From assembly GCA_001797275.1 (NCBI GenBank), contig MGOY01000042.1, positions 1-53,135 on the forward strand: 53,135 nucleotides of DNA, read 5' to 3'. Below are positions 35,259-44,224 of the stretch, one piece after another. Within the stretch, counting starts at the first letter, position 1, and every line of letters starts with the position of its first letter. The notes beneath the pieces are model-generated. The model was not told the origin of the DNA. It ran no database searches and saw only the letters and a list, made by a program, of their open reading frames with translations. A program made the translations under genes and the position numbers. The stretch is from Clostridiales bacterium GWF2_38_85 (GTDB lineage: Bacteria; Bacillota; Clostridia; Oscillospirales; CAG-382).

Positions 35259-36068
35259 ATGAGTTGTACAAAAAATATGCTTATCAGGATTTTAGCTATA
35301 ATAACATACATAGGTATGGTAGCAGTCAATGCTCTTGCAAATATTCTCCCCATTAACGGGATAACAACAGGAGAAGTTTCAAATTTATATCCGAATTTAT
35401 TTGCACCAACGGGAATAACCTTTGCAATATGGGGTGTTATTTATTTCTTGCTTGCATTATATTCGGTATATCAGCTTGGTTTCTTTCAGAAAAATAAGAC
35501 AGAGGGATTAGATTGCCTTCTTAACAAAATCGGTGTGTTGTTCTCAATCTCATCAATCGCAAATATTGCTTGGATCTTTTCTTGGCATTATGATCTAATA
35601 CCCTTGACAATGGTTCTTATGCTTGTAATATTAAGTTGTCTAATTCTTATTGCCTTAGAAATAAAAAAGTATAAGCTTTCACAAAATGAAATATTATTTA
35701 TAAAGCTGCCGTTCAGCGTTTATTTCGGCTGGATAACAGTCGCAACAATTGCAAATGCAACGACACTGCTTGTTTATCTCGGATGGAATGGTTTTGGTAT
35801 TGGCGATGAATTATGGACGATAATAATTCTTTTTGTGGGTATGATAATAGGTGTTGCAACCGCAATCAAATTTAGATGCAACAGTTATACGCTTGTGTTT
35901 GTATGGGCATATACCGGTATATTCATAAAGCATGTATCTTCAACTGAGCTGGCATATCAGTATCCGACAATTGTAACTGCAATAATAGTATGTATTACCT
36001 GTTTTTTAGCTGCAATAATATATATAACAATATCAAAAAAACCGCGTATACTGACTGAAAAGAAGTAA
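35259..36068 (+). CDS. TspO-like tryptophan-rich membrane protein
   Basis: Membrane protein of 269 aa with about eight hydrophobic helices. The segment NLFAPTGITFAIWGVIYFLL resembles the conserved PPGWVFGPVWTLLY-type region of TspO/MBR proteins, and the longer length matches the approximately 270-aa clostridial branch annotated as tryptophan-rich sensory proteins. TspO proteins bind tetrapyrroles or sterols; the role of this branch is not established. A strong AAGGAGG precedes the ATG. It stands alone between terminators. Confidence 0.6.
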   Translation: MSCTKNMLIRILAIITYIGMVAVNALANILPINGITTGEVSNLYPNLFAPTGITFAIWGVIYFLLALYSVYQLGFFQKNKTEGLDCLLNKIGVLFSISSIANIAWIFSWHYDLIPLTMVLMLVILSCLILIALEIKKYKLSQNEILFIKLPFSVYFGWITVATIANATTLLVYLGWNGFGIGDELWTIIILFVGMIIGVATAIKFRCNSYTLVFVWAYTGIFIKHVSSTELAYQYPTIVTAIIVCITCFLAAIIYITISKKPRILTEKK

Positions 36069-36104
36069 GATAAATTCATTTTAGAATGAATATAAAGAGA
36101 AATA

Positions 36105-36136
36105 ATAGAAGCACGCTGAACTTGGCGTGCTTCTAT
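36105..36136. terminator. Hairpin between convergent genes
   Basis: ATAGAAGCACGC and GCGTGCTTCTAT form a 12-bp stem between the TspO-like gene and the convergent Cys-rich gene. On the minus strand it is followed by TATTATTT; on the plus strand the T tract is weak. Confidence 0.65.
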
Positions 36137-36157
36137 GTGTCGCTTTGCTAATTACAG

Positions 36158-37006
36158 CTATGTGCGGTCCTTGCAGCCTCCGCTGGGAGCCGGAGGTTGG
36201 GGTTCTTCGGAGAACGGGAAGAATTCGCCGACCGGGAAACACATCTTGCTGAATATCTTGCAGGGATCTGAGGGAGATATTGCGGGTGTGCAGTCTCTGT
36301 CGGGCAGAGTAAGCAGACAGGATGGAACTAAAAGCGATACAGGGCGTTCCATTCTGATTACTGTAAACATACCGATCGTAACATAAAGCTGGTTTATTCC
36401 AGCGCCGTCAACAAAGTTGGTGTCTCCGAAACGGTCTCTGATTCCATCGGGGATAGCATCAGCATTACAGCAGCAATTGCCGAACGGCCGACAGCGTTCG
36501 ACTAATTTGATATCTAGAGCAATTGGTTCTGCAACTTCTACGACAACAGTAGGCAGCGTGCTTTGAGAATTGCAGCCTAAATCCAAGTGATTGGGGCAGA
36601 AATTGTCTTCATTGGGATTTGATGTAAAGATACTGACATTCTTTTCACTTCCGAAAAGTAATACCTTTTTGTCATAGACACAAAGTCCTTGGATTACTTT
36701 GATGTTCGCATTGGCAACACAAGCCTCGCAGGTAATACAGAAGAAGAATCTGATCAATACCTGATAATAACCTCTGTTGAACGGCACTTCCTCCATACTT
36801 ATGTTGGTTGTGATAACTTCAACGTCCTTGACGCGAATATTCGAGCTGTGATCAACTATATCCTGTGCACTCGGGCAAAGGTATACTCTGAGATCCTCAA
36901 GACAATCCTTGTCTTTCGCACTGTCGAATATTTTATTTACATTTATTGCACTGAGCGTTTCGCCGGATGGTTTGTTTCCGCAGCCGGCAATATTTCTGTC
37001 AACCAT
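36158..37006 (-). CDS. Conserved clostridial Cys-rich protein, possibly spore-associated
   Basis: Protein of 282 aa with about 20 cysteines, no signal peptide and no membrane helix. Recognisable segments are NKIFDSAKDKDCLEDLRVYL, VPFNRGYYQVLIRFFF, DKKVLLFGSEKNVSIF and NQLYVTIGMFTVIRMER, which I remember from a widespread clostridial family without assigned function; a spore-coat role is plausible from the cysteine content but not shown. The start at 37006 is fixed by AAGGAGG 7 bp upstream; an upstream ATG at 37051 is not used. The C-terminus is Pro/Glu-rich. Confidence 0.65.
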   Translation of the reverse strand: MVDRNIAGCGNKPSGETLSAINVNKIFDSAKDKDCLEDLRVYLCPSAQDIVDHSSNIRVKDVEVITTNISMEEVPFNRGYYQVLIRFFFCITCEACVANANIKVIQGLCVYDKKVLLFGSEKNVSIFTSNPNEDNFCPNHLDLGCNSQSTLPTVVVEVAEPIALDIKLVERCRPFGNCCCNADAIPDGIRDRFGDTNFVDGAGINQLYVTIGMFTVIRMERPVSLLVPSCLLTLPDRDCTPAISPSDPCKIFSKMCFPVGEFFPFSEEPQPPAPSGGCKDRT

Positions 37007-37109
37007 GTATAATCCTCCTTGTAATTGACTTAGTACATAATATGCCTGCAATAATCAATTGTGAGGGGAAAGAAGAAAATTTAGTCGAAAAATTGAGAAA
37101 AAGAGCAAG

Positions 37110-37141
37110 AAAAAGCCCGGATATTAAATCCGAGCTTTCTG
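37110..37141 (-). terminator. Terminator after the surface protein gene
   Basis: On the minus strand GCTCGGAT and ATCCGGGC (one G-U) form a hairpin over TTAAT followed by TTTTTCTT. Confidence 0.8.
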
Positions 37142-37161
37142 AACTATTAGTTTAAATCAGA

Positions 37162-37854
37162 TTATCTGGCTTTCTTTACTACAACAACTGCACCGGCTAA
37201 TGCAACAACTGCGAGTATAGCAAGAGCAAGATATCCTGTGTCGCCTGTGCCGGGTGTTGCTTCGGAAGTATCTTCTGATGTTGCTTCTGAAGTATCAGCT
37301 GCTGTTGCTGCGATCTCGAGCTTGTCGAAGATAACTTCAGCGCCGCCGACTGTGAACACTTTAACACCTGTTATGGTATATGTTCCGTCTTCATTTGCTA
37401 TTGTAGCAGGAAGAGCCTCAAGTGAATTGAGAACGAATGAACCGCTGTAATCACCAGGAAGAATGTCATTGCTGTTTGCTTGAAGTTCGGAAGAAATGCC
37501 GGGATTAATAACTACAAATTCACCTTCTGTTACTGAAGCGGCGCCTGCTTCACCAAAGAACAGAACAATTGAGGTAGTTCCGGCTGTGAAAGAGAAGTCG
37601 AAAGTTATTGTTGCGTCAGCAGCTACTGTGATGGGATTTGCAAGGTTAGATATTATGCAAGGCCAAGCTGCTGTACTGCCTTTTACTGTTACAGTATTGT
37701 CTTCGTTGAAAAGTATTTCAGCGTTTTCGCCGTTAACTTCAACTGATGTCCATGTTTCACCTTCAGGTAAAAGTGTTGTTGTTGCTGCCAATGTGCTGAT
37801 TCCCATTAAGGAAATCATTAATATTCCGAGGAATATTGCTAAAAATTTTTTCAT
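37162..37854 (-). CDS. Secreted cell-surface protein with C-terminal membrane anchor
   Basis: Protein of 230 aa. A Sec signal peptide (residues 1-23, ending TLA) is followed by a beta-rich domain of about 165 residues (TVKGSTAAWPCIISNLANPI is within it), a Ser/Thr/Glu-rich linker with two repeats of TSEAT/TSEDTSEAT, then TPGTGDTG, a hydrophobic helix and the basic tail KKAR. This is the layout of a wall- or membrane-anchored surface protein; TPGTG resembles but does not match the LPxTG sortase motif. The function is unknown; carbohydrate binding is possible. GAAAGGAA precedes the ATG. Confidence 0.75.
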   Translation of the reverse strand: MKKFLAIFLGILMISLMGISTLAATTTLLPEGETWTSVEVNGENAEILFNEDNTVTVKGSTAAWPCIISNLANPITVAADATITFDFSFTAGTTSIVLFFGEAGAASVTEGEFVVINPGISSELQANSNDILPGDYSGSFVLNSLEALPATIANEDGTYTITGVKVFTVGGAEVIFDKLEIAATAADTSEATSEDTSEATPGTGDTGYLALAILAVVALAGAVVVVKKAR

Positions 37855-37971
37855 AGTTTTTTCCTTTCATTGCTTGGTTACGATACTAAATCAGTTATGT
37901 TATTGGTTTAATATCAGGGTTTTTAATGTAACCGCTATAATTTGAACATTCATCTTGTACAAACAGGTGTT

Positions 37972-38000
37972 ATTATAACTAACTAATATTAAAAAGTCAA
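37972..38000 (-). promoter_or_regulatory. Promoter of the surface protein gene
   Basis: On the minus strand TTGACT (38000-37995) and TATAAT (37977-37972) are 17 bp apart. Confidence 0.8.
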
Positions 38001-38117
38001 TAGAGAGTTTAAAAATGTTAGCGATTCATGAATTAAACTAAAAATTAATTTATGATAAGAGATAAAATTATCTTTAATTTCTATTGTTTCTCTAAAAATA
38101 GATTTTATGTACATTAT

Positions 38118-38166
38118 CGAAATTATGTTCTTTAATATTGACTATTAATAATTAGTATGATAAAAT
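38118..38166 (+). promoter_or_regulatory. ruvCAB promoter with possible LexA box
   Basis: TTGACT (38138-38143) and TAAAAT (38161-38166) are 17 bp apart. Just upstream, CGAAATTATGTTCT (38118-38131) matches 11 of 14 positions of a Gram-positive LexA/SOS box of the CGAACATATGTTCG type. The stretch 38001-38117 is AT-rich with no gene. Confidence 0.5.
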
Positions 38167-38215
38167 AATGTATTAAGGTGTTGATAGAATGGCCTTATCG
38201 GAGATATGAAAAGCA

Positions 38216-38701
38216 ATGATTATATTAGGTATAGACCCGGGACTTGCGACAATCGGATACGGTATTATATCGTCGGTAAAAGGTAAGCATCACCCGATAG
38301 AATATGGGACTGTTAGAACAAAGCCAAGAACTTTGCTCGAACATCGGCTTGAAAAGATTTATGATGATATAGAAAAAATTATTGTTCGCCATAAAATAGA
38401 CGCAGTTTCGATAGAAGAGGTCTTTTTCAATACCAATGTAACAACGGCAATCGATGTTTGCCAGGCAAGAGGAGTTATTCTGCTTGCAGCAACAAAACAC
38501 GGAATACCGATATATGAATATACACCGCTTCAGGTAAAACAAGCTGTTGTCGGATATGGCAGAGCTGAGAAGCAGCAAATTATATATATGACAAAACTGC
38601 TTTTGAATCTTGCCGAGTCTGTAAAACCGGATGATACAGCAGATGCGCTTGCATTGGCGATATGCCACGCTAACACAAATCAGTCGATTCTTCAAAGATA
38701 G
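38216..38701 (+). CDS. ruvC: Holliday junction resolvase RuvC
   Basis: Endonuclease of 161 aa that cleaves Holliday junctions made by RuvAB. The catalytic acidic residues are visible: D7 in GIDPG, E in SIEEVFF near residue 65, and the DDTADALALAICH segment near 140. Length is normal. It starts the ruvC-ruvA-ruvB cluster. Confidence 0.96.
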   Translation: MIILGIDPGLATIGYGIISSVKGKHHPIEYGTVRTKPRTLLEHRLEKIYDDIEKIIVRHKIDAVSIEEVFFNTNVTTAIDVCQARGVILLAATKHGIPIYEYTPLQVKQAVVGYGRAEKQQIIYMTKLLLNLAESVKPDDTADALALAICHANTNQSILQR

Positions 38702-38719
38702 AAAGTGTGAGAGAAACAA

Positions 38720-39325
38720 ATGTATTATTATATAAATGGCAACCTTGTGGAATTGAATCAGACCTATGCAGCTATTGATTGCGGAGGAGTCTGTTATAAG
38801 TTGAATATTAGTATGTCGACCTTTTCAAAGCTCAGCCCACTTGTCGGTAAGAAAGCGTTGCTTTACACCTACCTGAATGTCAAAGAGGATGTACTTGAGC
38901 TGTATGGCTTTTATGATAATGAGGAGAAAACAGCATTTGTTCATTTGATTTCGGTTTCCGGAGTTGGACCAAAGGCAGCTATCAGTATATTGTCGGCAAT
39001 GAATGCCCAGTCGTTTGCTCTTGCGGTTTTTTCGAATGATCCAAAAGCAATAACAAAAGCTCAGGGTGTGGGATTGAAAACAGCACAAAAAATAATTATT
39101 GAACTTAAGGATAAAATAGCTAAGGATTTCACTGCTTCCGATAACAGTGCAGATATGATCAACGATGTTCCCGGTAAGGGTGTTATATCGGATGCAATCA
39201 GTGCACTTGTTGTGCTTGGCTACTCCAGAAGCGATGCACTTGGTGCCATCAGAAAAGTAAATACTGAACAACCGCTTGAAAATATAATCAGAGATTCATT
39301 AAAGCAACTCGTAAAGTCAAGATAA
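38720..39325 (+). CDS. ruvA: Holliday junction branch migration protein RuvA
   Basis: DNA-binding subunit of 201 aa. It has the N-terminal OB fold, two helix-hairpin-helix motifs (ISVSGVGPKAAISIL and QGVGLKTAQKIIIELKDK), and a C-terminal domain III (SALVVLGYSRSDALGAI) that contacts RuvB. It follows ruvC by 18 bp. Confidence 0.97.
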   Translation: MYYYINGNLVELNQTYAAIDCGGVCYKLNISMSTFSKLSPLVGKKALLYTYLNVKEDVLELYGFYDNEEKTAFVHLISVSGVGPKAAISILSAMNAQSFALAVFSNDPKAITKAQGVGLKTAQKIIIELKDKIAKDFTASDNSADMINDVPGKGVISDAISALVVLGYSRSDALGAIRKVNTEQPLENIIRDSLKQLVKSR

Positions 39326-39349
39326 AAACAGAAAGGGGTTTGCAATATT

Positions 39350-40441
39350 ATGCCGATAAACACACATAACAGCGATGATTTTGAGCTTGATTTCGAAGGC
39401 AGAATAACAAGCATGGAAGCAAATTCCGAAGACTTTGATAACGAAGCATCACTTCGCCCCAAAACTCTCATTGAATATGTCGGGCAGGAAAAAATAAAGG
39501 AAAACCTGTCTGTGTTCATAAAAGCATCAAACGCAAGAGATGATATCCTCGACCATGTTCTGCTACACGGACCTCCCGGACTCGGTAAAACAACACTTGC
39601 AACCATTATCGCAGCAGAGCTGGGTGTTCATATAAAGGTAACAAGTGGTCCTGCCATTGAAAAAGCCGGTGATCTTGCGGCTCTTCTGACAACGCTTGAA
39701 CGTGGTGATATTCTGTTTATTGACGAAATTCATCGCCTTCCGAGAACGGTTGAAGAGATTCTATACCCTGCGATGGAGGATTATTGTCTTGACCTTATGA
39801 TGGGGAAGGGCCCATCTGCAAGAAGTATCAGAATACCGTTGCCGAACTTCACATTGATTGGTGCGACAACACGTGCCGGTCAATTGTCTTCGCCGTTGCG
39901 AGACAGATTCGGAATGATGTTCAGACTTGAAATGTACACTCCTGAAGAATTGAAATTAATTATCACCCGTTCAGCTGGTATTTTTAATACAAAAATCACC
40001 GATGACGGTGCAGCTGAAATTGCCTGCCGATCAAGAGGAACACCTCGAATCGCAAATCGACTACTAAAGCGTGTGCGTGATTTTGCACAGGTACTCAGCG
40101 ATGGTATTATCGGTGAGGAAATTGCAAAGATTGCTCTTGAAAAGCTGGATATCGACGAGCTTGGACTTGATGCTGTCGATCGCAGGATGTTGGGTTCGAT
40201 AATAACCCATTTTGCCGGCGGTCCGGTAGGTCTTGAAACGCTTGCGGCTGTAATCGGTGAAGAATCGGTTACACTTGAGGATGTTTATGAGCCATATCTG
40301 CTGCAACTCGGATTTCTGAACCGTACACCGAGAGGCAGAATGGCAACTCAAAGTGCATATCTGCATTTGGATATACCTTACCCGCAGCAATGCAACAGCG
40401 GAATTGTAAATCAGGTCTTAATATATGATTTGAATGAATAA
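39350..40441 (+). CDS. ruvB: Holliday junction branch migration ATPase RuvB
   Basis: AAA+ motor of 363 aa. Walker [12 protein letters not shown], Walker [16 protein letters not shown], sensor and arginine-finger region [18 protein letters not shown], and the C-terminal winged helix ([14 protein letters not shown]) are all present. A 30-residue N-terminal extension precedes the usual [12 protein letters not shown] start region. GAAAGGGG precedes the ATG. Confidence 0.98.
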   Translation: MPINTHNSDDFELDFEGRITSMEANSEDFDNEASLRPKTLIEYVGQEKIKENLSVFIKASNARDDILDHVLLHGPPGLGKTTLATIIAAELGVHIKVTSGPAIEKAGDLAALLTTLERGDILFIDEIHRLPRTVEEILYPAMEDYCLDLMMGKGPSARSIRIPLPNFTLIGATTRAGQLSSPLRDRFGMMFRLEMYTPEELKLIITRSAGIFNTKITDDGAAEIACRSRGTPRIANRLLKRVRDFAQVLSDGIIGEEIAKIALEKLDIDELGLDAVDRRMLGSIITHFAGGPVGLETLAAVIGEESVTLEDVYEPYLLQLGFLNRTPRGRMATQSAYLHLDIPYPQQCNSGIVNQVLIYDLNE

Positions 40442-40460
40442 TATAGCATAGGAAATTGAA

Positions 40461-41321
40461 ATGTATATAGCAGAAAATTGGAAGGATTATGAACTGATTG
40501 ATACCTCAGACGGTGAAAGACTTGAACGCTGGGGTAAATATATATTGATACGGCCTGATCCGCAGATAATATGGAACACCGAGAAGGATGGTAGTTGGGA
40601 TAATGCACATGGTGTTTACAGACGCTCATCCAAAGGCGGGGGCAGCTGGATTGTATCAAAGATGCCTGACGAATGGGTAATAGGCTGCGAAGATATGCGG
40701 TTTGCTGTTGCTCCGATGGGCTTCAAGCATACAGGAATTTTCCCCGAACAGAAGGCAAACTGGGACTGGTATATGCCGCTGATAAAGAATGCAAACAGAC
40801 CGATAAAGTTATTGAATCTGTTCGCATACACAGGCTGTGCAAGCGTTGCTGCGGCAAAGAGCGGAGCGAGTGTTTGCCATGTGGATGCCTCAAAAGGTAT
40901 CGTTGCAAAAGCAAAGCACAATGCTGAGCTGTCCGATATCGCTGAGGCTAAAATCAGATATATTGTTGACGACTGTTTTAAGTTTGTAGAGCGTGAAATC
41001 AGACGCGGGAATAAATATGATGCGATAATCATGGACCCACCTTCGTATGGCAGAGGTACATCGGGCGAAGTTTGGAAAATGGAAGATATGGCGGATCAAC
41101 TTGTTGCAAAGACAGCATTGTTGTTATCGGACAAACCGTTATTCTATCTTTTGAATTCATATACAACCGGTCTTTCAGCATCAAGCTGCGCATATATTGC
41201 AGGTCTTAGGATTGCAAAAAAAATTGGCGGCAAGGTTGAAGCGGACGAATTAGGTTTGAAGGCATCAAAAACCGGATTATATCTGCCATGCGGTGCATCA
41301 ACCAGAATTACTTTTGATTAA
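40461..41321 (+). CDS. Class I SAM-dependent methyltransferase (RlmI/RlmK-like)
   Basis: Protein of 286 aa with a Rossmann methyltransferase domain: SAM-binding NLFAYTGCASVAAAKSGA, the acidic VDASKGIV and the catalytic-loop-like MDPPSYGRG, close to the RlmI/RlmK C-terminal domain that makes m5C or m7G in 23S rRNA. The N-terminal PUA domain of RlmI is missing, replaced by about 110 residues including W-rich segments. It lies between ruvB and the ECF genes on the same strand. Confidence 0.85.
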   Translation: MYIAENWKDYELIDTSDGERLERWGKYILIRPDPQIIWNTEKDGSWDNAHGVYRRSSKGGGSWIVSKMPDEWVIGCEDMRFAVAPMGFKHTGIFPEQKANWDWYMPLIKNANRPIKLLNLFAYTGCASVAAAKSGASVCHVDASKGIVAKAKHNAELSDIAEAKIRYIVDDCFKFVEREIRRGNKYDAIIMDPPSYGRGTSGEVWKMEDMADQLVAKTALLLSDKPLFYLLNSYTTGLSASSCAYIAGLRIAKKIGGKVEADELGLKASKTGLYLPCGASTRITFD

Positions 41322-41330
41322 AAGGATTAA

Positions 41331-41455
41331 GTCTGAAAGAAAACAAAGTTTCTTTCAGACGGCGAGTTTTGTGACTTTGCCGCCACTTGGCGGCAATTCC
41401 AGCAAGCCGGAACCGCACGAAACATCGCACATTATGTAAAGGAATTGTCATATAA
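41331..41455 (+). repeat. Structured RBS-proximal repeat, copy 3 (divergent)
   Basis: GTCTGAAAGAAA (41331-41342) pairs perfectly with TTTCTTTCAGAC (41349-41360). After GAGTTTTGTG a second hairpin, TTGCCGCC (41377-41384) with GGCGGCAA (41389-41396), follows. The element ends at AAAGGAATTGTCAT, which is the ribosome-binding site of ecfA1. Order and spacing of parts match copies at 21080 and 42288, though most bases differ. Confidence 0.55.
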
Positions 41456-42292
41456 ATGAATTTCATTGAAACAAAAAACCTCAGCTTTTCATATGACAAT
41501 GAAAAGGTTGTCGTAAAAAATATAAACCTGAATATAGAAAAAGGTAAGCATACCGCAATCCTCGGTCATAACGGAAGCGGTAAGTCTACACTTGCAAAAC
41601 TTCTTTGCGGTATTTTAATACCGACAGAGGGTGATGTTGTTGTTAAAGGTTACAACACAAAAGATGAAGAACATTTTTATGACATCAGAAGAAGCTGTGG
41701 TATGGTGTTCCAGAATCCTGACAATCAGATTGTTGCCAGCGTTGTTGAAGAGGATGTTGCTTTTGCACCTGAAAATCTCGGTGTTTTGCCTGATCAAATA
41801 AGAAAGATCGTTGATGAATCACTTGCAACAGTTAACATGACCGAATATAAACTGCATTCGACATATAAATTGTCCGGTGGTCAGAAGCAAAGAGTCGCTA
41901 TTGCTGGAATGCTTGCTATGCAGCCTGATTGTATTATTTTTGATGAAGCGACTGCAATGCTTGATCCTATCGGCAGAAAAGAAATAATGGAAGCAGTCCA
42001 CAAATTGAATACAGAGCTTGAGATAACAGTAATAACCATAACCCATTATATGAGTGAAGCTGTCGAAGCTGACCGTGTAATAGTTATGAACCGTGGCGAA
42101 ATAGTGATGGATGATGATCCGGTCGGAATATTCTCACAGGCAGAAGAAATTAAGAGCTATGGTCTTGCTCTTCCGCAAGTTACTGAGATGTTTTTTAGGC
42201 TTAACAAGGAAGGGTTTAACCTTCCGAGAGGTGTGCTTCACACCATGAAAGCCGCTGATATTATCGAAAAATACGTTAAAGAAAAAATTTGA
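41456..42292 (+). CDS. ecfA1: ECF transporter ATPase EcfA1
   Basis: ABC ATPase of 278 aa in the energising module of an energy-coupling-factor vitamin transporter. Walker A GHNGSGKST, signature LSGGQKQR and Walker B CIIFDEATAMLDP are intact. It pairs with EcfA2 and EcfT; the substrate-binding S component is encoded elsewhere, as usual for group II ECF systems. AAAGGAATTG precedes the ATG. Confidence 0.95.
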   Translation: MNFIETKNLSFSYDNEKVVVKNINLNIEKGKHTAILGHNGSGKSTLAKLLCGILIPTEGDVVVKGYNTKDEEHFYDIRRSCGMVFQNPDNQIVASVVEEDVAFAPENLGVLPDQIRKIVDESLATVNMTEYKLHSTYKLSGGQKQRVAIAGMLAMQPDCIIFDEATAMLDPIGRKEIMEAVHKLNTELEITVITITHYMSEAVEADRVIVMNRGEIVMDDDPVGIFSQAEEIKSYGLALPQVTEMFFRLNKEGFNLPRGVLHTMKAADIIEKYVKEKI

Positions 42293-42443
42293 AAGATAAA
42301 TCTTTCAAACTACGGTTTTGTGCCTTTTCGCTATTCAGAGTGGCGAAAGTTTTGCTTCCGCAAAAAATTTAACAAGTTAAATAAATTTAACTTTGTTAAA
42401 TTCAGCACAATTCCCACTCACTTAAGAAGGAATGGGCATAATT
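42288..42443 (+). repeat. Structured RBS-proximal repeat, copy 2
   Basis: It begins at the ecfA1 stop codon and ends at the ecfA2 ribosome-binding site. Hairpins: TTTGAAAGA/TCTTTCAAA (42288-42309), TTTCGCTA (42326-42333) with TGGCGAAA (42341-42348), TTTTGC/GCAAAA (about 42350-42365), and a long TTTAACAAGTTAAA-type stem (42368-42400) absent from copy 1. The start and the last about 38 bp are nearly identical to 21080-21200. One frame reads KLRFCAFSL in both copies. Confidence 0.75.
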
Positions 42444-42447
42444 AAAA

Positions 42448-43314
42448 ATGTACGCAATTGAACTTGACAACATATCAGTGGTATACGGAAAAGGTACACC
42501 GTTCGAGAAGGTTGCACTTAAAAATATAGACCTTAAAATTGAATTGGGAAGCATTGTTGGACTTATAGGTCATACCGGTAGCGGCAAGTCGACGCTTGTC
42601 AGACTGCTCAACGGTCTTCTTAAACCAACAGAAGGCAGGGTTTTGATCAACGGTGAAGACATATGGCTGAACCCAAAGCAGGTACGTAAATTTTGCAAGA
42701 AAGTCGGACTTGTATTTCAATATCCCGAATATCAACTGTTTGAAGAAACAGTTTACAAAGATATTGCATTCGGCCCAAAAAACATGGGCATGACTGGTGA
42801 AACACTTAATGCAAGTGTCAGAAGTGCAGCAAAATTCTGCGGTATTGATGATGAAATGCTTGATCGTTCACCGTTCGAAATTTCAGGTGGGCAAAAAAGA
42901 CGTGTCGCTATTGCTGGTGTTATTGCTATGCAGCCAGAAATACTTGTACTTGATGAACCGGCTGCAGGACTTGATCCACGAGGGCGCGAGGAGATACTAA
43001 GCGGTCTTGTTGAATATAAAAAATCGTCTAAATCAACAATGGTTATTGTATCCCACAGCATGGAGGACATTGCAAAATATGCTGATTCTATAATTGTTTT
43101 AAAAGATAACATGATAAATATGCAGGGGACAGTTAAAGAAATATTTACAAACGCTGTACAGCTTTTCGGAGCCGGTCTTGATGTTCCTCAAATAACAAAA
43201 CTGTTCATTGAGCTTGAAAAACGCGGACTTTCATCAAGAGTCGATATATATACGGTAACAAAAGCAACTGAACTGATGAAGGAATGTCTGGGAGGAACCC
43301 ACCATGCTGAATGA
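42448..43314 (+). CDS. ecfA2: ECF transporter ATPase EcfA2
   Basis: ABC ATPase of 288 aa, the second nucleotide-binding subunit. Walker A GHTGSGKST, signature ISGGQKRR and Walker B ILVLDEPAAGLDP are present. It overlaps ecfT by 11 bp. Its ribosome-binding site AAGAAGGAATGGG is provided by the end of the structured repeat that separates it from ecfA1. Confidence 0.95.
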   Translation: MYAIELDNISVVYGKGTPFEKVALKNIDLKIELGSIVGLIGHTGSGKSTLVRLLNGLLKPTEGRVLINGEDIWLNPKQVRKFCKKVGLVFQYPEYQLFEETVYKDIAFGPKNMGMTGETLNASVRSAAKFCGIDDEMLDRSPFEISGGQKRRVAIAGVIAMQPEILVLDEPAAGLDPRGREEILSGLVEYKKSSKSTMVIVSHSMEDIAKYADSIIVLKDNMINMQGTVKEIFTNAVQLFGAGLDVPQITKLFIELEKRGLSSRVDIYTVTKATELMKECLGGTHHAE

Positions 43315-44119
43315 TATAACATTAGGCCAGTTTTTCCCCGGTAATTCGTTAATTCACAGAATCGATGCAAGATTTAAATTTGTACTTACAATATTATATC
43401 TTTCTTTTGTTTTTAATGCAAAAACCGATGTAGCATTTCTGTTTGTTCTTGCTTTTTCGGTAATGATGGTTTTACTGTCGAAAATATCGCTGAGAATCAT
43501 ACTCAAAGGGCTGAAGCCATTGATTTTCATTATAGTTTTTACAGCATTTATCAATATATTCTGGACAAGCGGTAATGACCTACTTGTTGAGTTATATGGA
43601 ATAAAAATATACCGTGAAGGTGTAACCATGGCAGTCTTCATGGTGCTTCGCTTAATCTGTTTAATAACAGGGACATCGATTCTAATATCGTATACAACCT
43701 CACCGGTTGAGCTTACAGATGCGATGGAAAGATTGTTTTCACCATTGAAAAAGTTGAAAATACCCGTACATGATTTTTCTATGATGATGACAATAGCTCT
43801 CAGATTTATACCTACTCTTGTTGAAGAAACCGACAAAATTATGTCAGCACAGAAGGCAAGAGGTGCGGATTTTGAGTCGGGGAGTATTATTAGAAGAATC
43901 CGTTCATTGATTCCAATATTAATCCCACTTTTCGTTTCAGCATTCAGACGTGCCGACGAGCTAGCACAAGCAATGGAATGCCGTTGTTATCGCGGTGGTG
44001 AAGGCAAGACAAGAATGAAAATTATGAAGGCAGATGCAAAGGATTTTGTTGTTATGATGGTAATGCTTATAGCATTTACAGCAGTTTTCTTTCTTAATAA
44101 TTATAGTTTTATTTTATAA
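43304..44119 (+). CDS. ecfT: ECF transporter membrane subunit EcfT
   Basis: Membrane subunit of 271 aa with about five to six helices that couples the ATPases to S components. The two coupling-helix motifs are visible as AQKARGAD and MECRCYRGGEGKTRM (the A-R-G/S signatures). It starts inside the end of ecfA2. Confidence 0.94.
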   Translation: MLNDITLGQFFPGNSLIHRIDARFKFVLTILYLSFVFNAKTDVAFLFVLAFSVMMVLLSKISLRIILKGLKPLIFIIVFTAFINIFWTSGNDLLVELYGIKIYREGVTMAVFMVLRLICLITGTSILISYTTSPVELTDAMERLFSPLKKLKIPVHDFSMMMTIALRFIPTLVEETDKIMSAQKARGADFESGSIIRRIRSLIPILIPLFVSAFRRADELAQAMECRCYRGGEGKTRMKIMKADAKDFVVMMVMLIAFTAVFFLNNYSFIL

Positions 44120-44224
44120 CCAGACTGCTCAAGAAGCTTTACTTCTGATTTTAGTTTATTAAACCAGTAAGTTTATACAGAAACATAAACCCCATAGTCT
44201 CAGAAGGGATACACATATTATATT

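Noticed and set aside
36967-37155. Plus-strand frame of 62 codons
   Set aside because: It overlaps the RBS and start of the Cys-rich gene and the terminator of the surface protein gene; no ribosome-binding site.
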